Below are positions 25,594 to 31,059 of a DNA stretch of 31,059 nucleotides, piece by piece (within the stretch, counting starts at the first letter, position 1; each line of letters begins with the position of its first letter). This DNA comes from CAZHBA01 sp964530225. Lineage in GTDB: Bacteria; Pseudomonadota; Alphaproteobacteria; UBA6615. Location: assembly GCA_964530225.1 (NCBI GenBank), contig CAZHBA010000078.1, positions 1 to 31,059 of the forward strand. The letters run 5' to 3'. Under the pieces are notes generated by a model. That model saw nothing but the letters and a program-made list of their open reading frames with translations, was not told the origin of the DNA and made no database searches. Made by a program: the position numbers and the translations under genes.

Positions 25594-26418
25594 TCAGACC
25601 TCGATCGGCGTTTCGGGATCGTTGCCCCATTCGGACCAGGATCCGTCATAGCCCCTGATATGGGGATAGCCCAATGACTTGAGCACAATATATGTGTGCG
25701 AGGATCGATGGTGTGTCTGGCAGTAGACAATGATCTCCTTGTCTGGCGTTACTCCGACCTCTTCGAACAGATTGCGCAACTCATCGATTGGCCTCAGTCG
25801 CGGAAACCGCTCCCGGTCGATGGCCAGTTCCCAGTCTATGTTGACCGCACGGGGTACATGTCCACCGCGGGCCGCTCTCACGTCCTGGCCAGAAAACTCG
25901 GCCGGGCTTCGGGCGTCGAGGAGCACAACGCTTGGATTGTTCAGGTGTTCAAGAATGTAGTTCTTGTCAACTCGTGCCAGGCCATGGCTCTGGACCCGAT
26001 AGCGGGTTAGGTTTGGCGGAGTAACTCCGGATTCCCTGGCGTGCCCCCCGGCGAGCCAGGCGGGTAATCCGCCATCGAGCAACGAGAAGGTCCGGTGACC
26101 CACAGCATCGAGGGTCCACAGCAGGCGCGCTGCCTTGCTATTCTTCTCGGTGTCATAGGCGACCACATGCGTCTCGATGGAAATGCCAAGAGAAGAAAAT
26201 ACTTTGCCGAGGTGCTTGTTGTCGGGCAACAATCCTGCTGCCGGAGGCTGCTTGTCAACGATGCTCTCGTAGTCCAGATGAATGGCACCTGGCAAGTGGC
26301 GCTGCGCGTATGCCGCTTCGTTACCAACATGGACAACGAGTAAATCATCGCGCCCCAGCACGCGCTCAAGCTCATCACTCTCTACAATCAGAGGTAATCG
26401 AGGTTCAGGCATTAGCAT
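25594..26418 (-). CDS. thiosulfate sulfurtransferase (two-domain rhodanese)
   Basis: This 274-residue protein moves sulfane sulfur, for example from thiosulfate to cyanide or another thiol. The N-terminal rhodanese domain (about 10-125) is inactive, with D90 in VVAYDTEKN where a cysteine would stand. The C-terminal domain (about 150-272) carries the catalytic C233 in VYCQTHHRSS, followed by GYDGSWSEWGN, typical of thiosulfate sulfurtransferases. LLDARSPAEFSG opens that domain. The start may be the ATG at 26418 or 26412; neither has a ribosome site, while TATAAT lies at 26425-26430 (minus strand), so a nearly leaderless message is possible. It is divergent from the intact lrp gene. No export signal is visible. 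Confidence 0.92.
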   Translation of the reverse strand: MLMPEPRLPLIVESDELERVLGRDDLLVVHVGNEAAYAQRHLPGAIHLDYESIVDKQPPAAGLLPDNKHLGKVFSSLGISIETHVVAYDTEKNSKAARLLWTLDAVGHRTFSLLDGGLPAWLAGGHARESGVTPPNLTRYRVQSHGLARVDKNYILEHLNNPSVVLLDARSPAEFSGQDVRAARGGHVPRAVNIDWELAIDRERFPRLRPIDELRNLFEEVGVTPDKEIIVYCQTHHRSSHTYIVLKSLGYPHIRGYDGSWSEWGNDPETPIEV

Positions 26419-26460
26419 CTACAGATTATAATAATAGGGACCAGACATAAAAAAATCTTT

Positions 26461-26474
26461 TATTGTTGACAATA
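26461..26474. promoter_or_regulatory. perfect 14-base palindrome, candidate operator between the rhodanese gene and lrp
   Basis: TATTGT and ACAATA are exact reverse complements around TG. The site lies about 80 bases before the lrp start and 43 bases before the rhodanese start. Its right half, TGACAATAG, is shared with the copy-1 control region, where it also abuts a palindrome, which suggests a conserved binding site. Confidence 0.5.
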
Positions 26475-26640
26475 GCAAACTGAAAATAAGACAAATTTGT
26501 TCTTTGATTATCGTATTTTCCGATGCTTTTGTCCCAACGTAAGGTTTTGGTGAATGGATGAAACAGACCGGCGCATCCTGAGAATCCTGCAGACCGACAG
26601 CAGTATGTCGGCGTCCGACGTGGCGCGCGAGGTTGGTTTA
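26467..26640 (+). repeat. copy 2 of a diverged direct duplication (partner about 25314-25487)
   Basis: Sequence from TGACAATAG through the first 29 codons of lrp matches 25314-25487 at a constant offset of 1153 bases, with no net insertion or deletion between TGACAATAG and the start codon. Shared landmarks include GAAAA, TGTTCTTT, TTTTGTC and TTTTGGTGAAT, then CCGGCGCAT and GTCCGACGTGG. The rhodanese gene lies between the two copies. Confidence 0.75.
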
Positions 26641-27003
26641 TCGGCTTCGCCTTGTTGGAAACGGATAAAGCGGATGCAAGATGACGGCACCATCAAACGC
26701 CAGACCGCCGTGCTCGATGCAAACTACCTCGGTTTTGGTCTAACTGTATTCGTCAGCATCAAGACCGGTGAACATTCTGTCCAGTGGCTAGAAGAGTTTT
26801 CCAGCACCATCACTGCGATGCCGGAAGTGCTCGAGTTTCACCGCATGGCCGGCGAAGTTGATTACATGCTCAAAGTCGTCGTGCGCGACATGGTGGTATT
26901 CGACGAGTTCTATAAACGTCTTATTGAAATCTCAGCGCTTAGCGAGGTCACCTCGCGCTTTTCCATGGAGACGATCAAAGAGACGATGGCGCTGCCGATT
27001 TGA
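26554..27003 (+). CDS. Lrp/AsnC-family transcriptional regulator
   Basis: This 149-residue DNA-binding protein has an N-terminal helix-turn-helix (about 18-40, SASDVAREVGLSASPCWKRI) and a C-terminal RAM ligand-binding and oligomerisation domain (about 65-145) with FVSIKTGEHS, EFHRMAGEVDYMLKVVVRD and SRFSMETIKET. Length is normal. AAGG lies nine bases before the ATG. It is divergent from a rhodanese gene and shares a duplicated promoter with the front of the cysG operon, so control of sulfur or cysteine metabolism, plus autoregulation, is a reasonable inference. Effector unknown, probably an amino acid. Confidence 0.93.
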   Translation: MDETDRRILRILQTDSSMSASDVAREVGLSASPCWKRIKRMQDDGTIKRQTAVLDANYLGFGLTVFVSIKTGEHSVQWLEEFSSTITAMPEVLEFHRMAGEVDYMLKVVVRDMVVFDEFYKRLIEISALSEVTSRFSMETIKETMALPI

Positions 27004-27132
27004 GAAAGTTCTCATGCGGCTAGCGTCAGAGTTGGGGCGTTTTTTGTGCACGCCAGCGTTTATAGAATCTGTTGCCGGTCGGCTCTTATCGCAGTAGCTT
27101 TTGCCCAATGAAACGCAACGGGGAGAGGTGCG

Positions 27133-27447
27133 ATGTCAGTGGTTCATGTGGTGGCGTTGATTACCACCAAACCGGGTCAGCGCGAGGTGTTGTTAGATAT
27201 GTTCCGCGGTAACGTACCCAACGTGCTGGCCGAGGACGGCTGCATCGAGTACCAGGCGACAATCGACGCCGAAGGTCTGGGTGCCATACAGACCAAATTT
27301 GGTGACGACACTTTCGTCGTTGTCGAGAAGTGGGCCAGCCTCGATGCGTTGAATGCCCATGCTGCTGCGCCGCACATGGCCGCGTATGCCGCCAGCACCA
27401 AGGACATAATTGCCGATCGTGTTATTCACGTGCTGTCGCCGACCTGA
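27133..27447 (+). CDS. ABM-domain (antibiotic biosynthesis monooxygenase/YgiN-like) small protein
   Basis: This 104-residue cytoplasmic protein has the ferredoxin-like ABM fold: VHVVALITTKPGQREVLLDM, GCIEYQATID, FVVVEKWASLDALNAH and a closing HMAAYAASTKDI. Family members include quinol monooxygenase YgiN and several heme- or quinone-linked enzymes without cofactors; many have no known substrate. GGGGAGAGG precedes the ATG. It follows lrp by 129 bases on the same strand, but the spacer is long enough for its own promoter. Confidence 0.88.
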   Translation: MSVVHVVALITTKPGQREVLLDMFRGNVPNVLAEDGCIEYQATIDAEGLGAIQTKFGDDTFVVVEKWASLDALNAHAAAPHMAAYAASTKDIIADRVIHVLSPT

Positions 27448-27640
27448 TGGCGGCCTAATAACGCTCAACAACATCGAGCGAAAAGCGGTAATATAGTATG
27501 GTAGCCGTCGCCGCGAAGTGCTGCTGTCGCATGTTCTGATCAGCACGAATGTATGAATGTTTGGTAAGTTGTTCCGAAGGTAATGTGGCGTGGCCACGTT
27601 TGTTGGTTGGATTGCCGCACCGCCAACAGGGAGGTGACTT

Positions 27641-27799
27641 ATGCCGACATTTATCAGCTATTTGAACTGGACCGAGCAGGGCATCCGAATTGTGAAGGAT
27701 GCGCTGAACCGCGCCAAAGCAGTGCAGGCGGTAATCAAAAAATTGGGCCGGGAAATTAAGGATGTCTAACTGACCATCGGGCAGTATGACCTGCCGTAG
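27641..27799 (+). pseudogene. GYD-domain protein gene broken by a stop codon
   Basis: From the ATG, preceded by GGGAGGTG, the frame reads MPTFISYLNWTEQGIRIVKD and AVIKKLGREIKDV, then TAA at 27767, then LTIGQYDLP before a second stop at 27797. This is the first half of a GYD-domain protein (usual form MPTFIxLLNWTDQGI, LGGEMKDxYLTxGxYDxV). The TAA stands where a tyrosine codon (TAC/TAT) is expected, and the second half (about 45 residues) is missing. A 42-residue peptide could still be made from the good ribosome site. Confidence 0.75.
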
Positions 27800-27836
27800 C
27801 GGGCCAAAACGGGCCTGAAGTTGCCGGTTTTTCTAT

Positions 27837-27863
27837 AGCCCCGCTGCGGCGGGGCTTTTCTTT
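27837..27863 (+). terminator. rho-independent terminator
   Basis: AGCCCCGC and GCGGGGCT form a perfect eight-pair GC-rich stem with a four-base loop (TGCG), followed by TTTTCTTT on the plus strand. It lies just after the broken GYD gene. The convergent TPP-enzyme gene ends 31 bases further on. Confidence 0.85.
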
Positions 27864-27893
27864 GCCCAATTATGTCCGCATTGGCGTGCGGCT

Positions 27894-29603
27894 TCAATCG
27901 GCCACCGCGACGCTTGGCAGTGATGGCAACGGACTGTCGGCAACCATAATCTCGACGAGTGCGGGTTGATCCTTGGTTGCCTTAAGGCTGTCGCGCAGTG
28001 CGTCGGTTAGCTGACTTGGATCGCTCACCCGAATGCTCGCTGCGCCGCACGAACGCGCCATCGCCGCAAAATCAGGGCTGGTGAAGGTGGTGCCAAAGGT
28101 GTGGCCGTAAATGCTCTGCTGCTGCCCGTAGGTCTGGCCAAAGGCGCCGTTGTTCATGACTATCATCAAGATGTTGGCGCCATATTCCGCGGCGGTCGGC
28201 AAGTCGCCGCTGGTCATCAGAAAGGCGCCGTCGCCCGCCAGCGCCACCACGTTACGGTCCGGCATTTCCATGCCCGCCACCAGGGCCGTCGGCAGGGCAA
28301 AACTCATGGCGTTCCACACGCCCGACTGCATGAAGGACCAGGGCGTCGCGATGCGCCGGTGCAGCCGCGCCCACATCTGGCAGTTGCCGACGTCGCTGGC
28401 GACGACTGCGTCATCGTCGAGAACCGCGTTCATCGCTTCCATTACGACACCAGGATGGATCGGCGTTTCGCCGCGATGCGGCGCGTTGTCGGTCGCGAGG
28501 GTATCGGCTATCGACGCCTTTGTCGCGGCAATCCGTCCGACGAGTGCTGCATCGCTCGGGCGATACTCATTGCCGAGGCGCTGCAGCAGCGCGGTGAGAA
28601 ACAGCTTCGGGTCTGCGACCCTTTGAACATTACCCTGATAGCGCTCATCCGCCGCATTATCGAACCCGGCCACGATCAATGGCTTCTCGCCGATATACGC
28701 CTGCAGATCGGCCATCGCTGCCGTAGCCATGCGCATGCCAATGCAAAAGACGAGATCGGCTTGCTTGAGCACCATGCCGCAGATCGGGTGTGGCTGGACG
28801 CCGCCAAAATGGCCGGCGGATAAGGGATTGTCACCGGGAATGACGCCGATGGCGTCCTGGGCGAAGACCACTGGCGCCTGAAGTTTTTCCGCTAGCTCGG
28901 CAAGCTCTGTCACTGCATCCTGGCGAATTACGCCCTTGCCGGCGGCGATGACCGGTGAACTGGCCTCTAGCAAGCGGCGCGCGAAGCGGTCGACGTCGCC
29001 AGCGTTAGGCTCTGCTACTACCGTCTCGATGCGCTTGTATCTGGGTAGCTGAGCCGGCGCTTCTTGCAGAATGAATTCGCTATAGTCGGACAGGCGTGGC
29101 AACTCCACATGCACGGGTCCCGGCCTGCCGCTACGGGCAATGTGAAACGCCTTCGCCATCGTCTCGGGGATGTCTTCGAGGCGCTCGACCCGAGCAGTCC
29201 ATTTGGTGATCGGACGAAACATCTGATAGACGAAGTCGGGCTCGTCGACGCCGTGAAACGATTCGAGGTGGGCATTGAGCGGCACGGCGCCGCTGATATG
29301 GACCATGGGCGACGCTGCGCCATAGGCCTGGGCAACGCCGGCCATCGAGTTAACGCCGCCGGGCCCGGCCGTGACAATGCAGACGCCGGGCCGGCCCGTC
29401 AGTCGGCCATAGGCATCGGCCATTAGCGAAGCGTTCGGCTCCTGCTTGACGGTGACGAACTTGAGTCCGTCGACCCGACTCAACCCGTCATATATCGGAT
29501 GGATATGAGACCCCGGAACGCTGTAGACAGCGCCGACTCCCTCTTCCCGAATGGCTTCGGCCACTGCCTCGCCGGCGTGCATTGCCGGGTGACTGGTGTT
29601 CAT
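27894..29603 (-). CDS. thiamine-diphosphate-dependent enzyme, acetolactate synthase/decarboxylase-like
   Basis: This 569-residue TPP enzyme has the three-domain layout of the acetohydroxyacid synthase/pyruvate decarboxylase superfamily. The pyrimidine-binding domain (about 1-175) has the catalytic glutamate E55 (VKQEPNASLMADAYGRLTG) and TAGPGGVNSMAG. The central domain (about 195-335) includes AAGKGV. The pyrophosphate-binding domain carries GDGAFLMTSGDL near 456 and closes its Mg site with MNN near 482. GAGGTGAGGT precedes the ATG. No regulatory small subunit is nearby, so it is probably not the biosynthetic ilvB; a 2-oxo-acid decarboxylase or a lyase is likelier. It is divergent from an iron-type alcohol dehydrogenase. 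Confidence 0.9.
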   Translation of the reverse strand: MNTSHPAMHAGEAVAEAIREEGVGAVYSVPGSHIHPIYDGLSRVDGLKFVTVKQEPNASLMADAYGRLTGRPGVCIVTAGPGGVNSMAGVAQAYGAASPMVHISGAVPLNAHLESFHGVDEPDFVYQMFRPITKWTARVERLEDIPETMAKAFHIARSGRPGPVHVELPRLSDYSEFILQEAPAQLPRYKRIETVVAEPNAGDVDRFARRLLEASSPVIAAGKGVIRQDAVTELAELAEKLQAPVVFAQDAIGVIPGDNPLSAGHFGGVQPHPICGMVLKQADLVFCIGMRMATAAMADLQAYIGEKPLIVAGFDNAADERYQGNVQRVADPKLFLTALLQRLGNEYRPSDAALVGRIAATKASIADTLATDNAPHRGETPIHPGVVMEAMNAVLDDDAVVASDVGNCQMWARLHRRIATPWSFMQSGVWNAMSFALPTALVAGMEMPDRNVVALAGDGAFLMTSGDLPTAAEYGANILMIVMNNGAFGQTYGQQQSIYGHTFGTTFTSPDFAAMARSCGAASIRVSDPSQLTDALRDSLKATKDQPALVEIMVADSPLPSLPSVAVAD

Positions 29604-29636
29604 GGGTACCTCACCTCATTCCTTGTTGAACGTTTC

Positions 29637-29671
29637 GTTAGACTAACTCCAAAGTAACAAAGTTGTTTACT
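29637..29671. promoter_or_regulatory. inverted repeats in the divergent TPP enzyme/Fe-ADH spacer
   Basis: GTTAGACTAAC (29637-29647) is a perfect 5-1-5 palindrome, and AGTAACAAAGTTGTTTACT (29653-29671) is a near-palindrome. Both lie 34-68 bases upstream of the TPP-enzyme start. They could be operator sites for a regulator that is not in this window. Confidence 0.25.
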
Positions 29672-29795
29672 TCGATTAACACGCGTTGCGGAACGTGATC
29701 TGAAGAAGGGTGTGACGAATTCAAAGAGCAAGCCGGTATTGAATTGTGTATCGTGGTGGCGTCGCTATCGATAACAGCCAAATGGGGAATACGCC

Positions 29796-30956
29796 ATGCA
29801 AGCTTTCACCCTGCACACGACCCCGCACATCGTGTTCGAGCCGGGCGGCATTCGCCGGCTCGGCGAGATCGCCGGCGGCCGGCTCGGCGATTGCGTTTTG
29901 CTGATCACAGACCCTGGCCTGCGTCAGGCTGGCCACGCCGTCGCGGCTGTCGATGCGCTGACCGGAAGCGGCGCCATGGTCGAGGTTTACGGCGAGGTCG
30001 AAGAAGACCCCTCGCGCGCCACGGTCGAGGCCGCCACGGCGATGGCGGCCGAGATTGGCGCCACCGGTGTCGTCGGCTTCGGCGGCGGTTCGTCGATGGA
30101 TGTGGCCAAGTTGGTCTCGGCGCTGGCTGGCGGCGACCAACCGCTCGACGAGATGTGGGGGCAGGAACAGGTGCGTCGTCGTGTGCTGCCGTTGGTACTG
30201 GTGCCGACCACGGCGGGTACCGGTTCGGAAGTCACCCGGAGCGCCATCGTCACTTTGCCCGGTGACCGGAAGCTGGGCGTGGTCTCAGCCGCTCTGTTGC
30301 CCGATATCGCGCTACTCGACCCCAACCTAACGCTCAGCCTGCCGCCCTTCGGCACGGCGGTGACTGGCATCGACGCGATGACACACGCCATCGAGAGCTA
30401 TACCGTGCGCCATCCCAACGCTAACCCGGTTTCGCGCACCGCCGCAATCGAGGCGCTCAAGCTGCTCGGCCGCAATATCGAGACCGCGGTGCGCGAGCCC
30501 GATAACCGCGAGGCGCGTGGCGCCATGCTGCTCGGCTCGATGATCGCCGGCACCGCTTTCGCTAACGCGCCGGTCGCCGCCGTGCACGCACTGGCACACC
30601 CCATTGGCGGCAGCTTTCACGTTGCACACGGCCTGTCGAACGCGCTGGTGCTGCCCCATGTCATGCGCTTTAACGCGCCGGTGGCGGGCGAGCGCTATGC
30701 TGAGTTGGCGCCGCACATCTTTTCTGACCTAACGGAATCAGGCGACGCTAGGGCGCTCTGTGACGTGCTGATTGGGCGTATTACCCAACTGCGCGCGGAT
30801 GTTGGCCTGGTCACACAGTTGCGCGATGTCGGCGTTGGCGAGGGAGATCTACCGGGGATGGCCGAGAGGGCGATGGTGATGCAGTTCCTGCTCGACAACA
30901 ATCCACGCGACATGGCTGAAGCCGACATCCTAGACATCTACCGTGCCGCCTACTGA
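29796..30956 (+). CDS. iron-containing (group III) alcohol dehydrogenase
   Basis: This 386-residue NAD(P)-dependent dehydrogenase interconverts an alcohol and an aldehyde or ketone. The nucleotide-binding motif GFGGGSSMDVAK is near residues 94-105, and PTTAGTGSEVT follows. Metal ligands align with those of FucO: D193 and H197 (GIDAMTHAIES), H264 (AAVHALAHPIGG) and H278 (HVAHG). GGGGAA precedes the ATG. Length is normal. The divergent TPP enzyme could supply an aldehyde by decarboxylating a 2-oxo acid, which this enzyme would reduce; maleylacetate-reductase-like and phosphono-/sulfoacetaldehyde-reductase-like members also belong to this family, so the substrate is open. Confidence 0.92.
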   Translation: MQAFTLHTTPHIVFEPGGIRRLGEIAGGRLGDCVLLITDPGLRQAGHAVAAVDALTGSGAMVEVYGEVEEDPSRATVEAATAMAAEIGATGVVGFGGGSSMDVAKLVSALAGGDQPLDEMWGQEQVRRRVLPLVLVPTTAGTGSEVTRSAIVTLPGDRKLGVVSAALLPDIALLDPNLTLSLPPFGTAVTGIDAMTHAIESYTVRHPNANPVSRTAAIEALKLLGRNIETAVREPDNREARGAMLLGSMIAGTAFANAPVAAVHALAHPIGGSFHVAHGLSNALVLPHVMRFNAPVAGERYAELAPHIFSDLTESGDARALCDVLIGRITQLRADVGLVTQLRDVGVGEGDLPGMAERAMVMQFLLDNNPRDMAEADILDIYRAAY

Positions 30957-31059
30957 GCCATCGCGATGCTGTGTCGTTTTCAGTACGCTCTGAACTACTG
31001 CGTGTGGTCGACCCCGGTCAGGTGAGGTGCGATGCCTGGCAAACAGTGCCTGCAACCTA

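Noticed and set aside
1..31059. CRISPR array, tRNA, rRNA, prophage or integrative element
   Set aside because: No regularly spaced repeats, tRNA-like cloverleaf, rRNA segments, integrase or phage structural genes were recognised by reading; only one IS end was found.

Overview
The window reads as chromosomal DNA of an alphaproteobacterium, most likely a Rhodospirillales-like or uncultured relative. The reasons are the gene order cysG-DUF2849-cysI-DUF934-cysH, an OmpA-type lipoprotein with the N-terminal domain usual in that class, GC-rich coding sequence, and two copies of a hairpin repeat built on ATGTCCGCTTT that resembles intergenic repeats common in Alphaproteobacteria. Taxonomy is inferred from gene content only. 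I see no rRNA, tRNA, CRISPR array or complete mobile element.

Layout. 1-5051: a possible gene end, then an acyl-CoA synthetase and a YdfG-like dehydrogenase (plus strand), then an MFS transporter divergent from an AraC-type regulator. 5067-7036: a hairpin repeat, the tail of a fumarylacetoacetate-hydrolase-family gene, an M20 amidohydrolase/carbamoylase (minus) and the right end of a dead IS3-type element. 7072-10958: a cupin protein, a 2-oxoglutarate/Fe(II) oxygenase and, on the other strand, a cytoplasmic molybdopterin oxidoreductase. 11173-13146: a decayed adenine-specific DNA methyltransferase, a small exported protein and an OmpA-family lipoprotein. 13621-19755: gltB-gltD, glutamate synthase. 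20152-25233: a minus-strand sulfate-assimilation operon: cysG (siroheme), DUF2849, cysI (sulfite reductase), DUF934, cysH (APS-reductase type), ending in a truncated cysD. 25296-27003: two copies of an Lrp/AsnC regulator with its promoter, one decayed and one intact, with a rhodanese gene between them. 27133-27799: a small ABM monooxygenase and a GYD-domain gene broken by a stop codon. 27894-30956: a divergent pair, a thiamine-diphosphate enzyme and an iron-containing alcohol dehydrogenase.

How the parts fit. The best-defined unit is the sulfur block: CysG makes siroheme for CysI, CysH makes sulfite from APS, and the Lrp-type regulator plus a sulfurtransferase sit directly upstream. The glutamate synthase genes next door are nitrogen assimilation. 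The remaining catabolic genes (acyl-CoA synthetase, SDR, M20 hydrolase, oxygenase, molybdoenzyme, TPP enzyme, Fe-ADH) are single genes or pairs without an obvious shared pathway.

The most notable theme is decay. The window holds at least six remnants: FAH family, IS3 transposase, DNA methyltransferase, cysD with a foreign tail, Lrp copy 1 and GYD. I found no convincing new defence or mobile system. The items most worth following are the duplicated Lrp control region beside the sulfur genes, the cysD junction, the orphan molybdoenzyme and the TPP/Fe-ADH pair.
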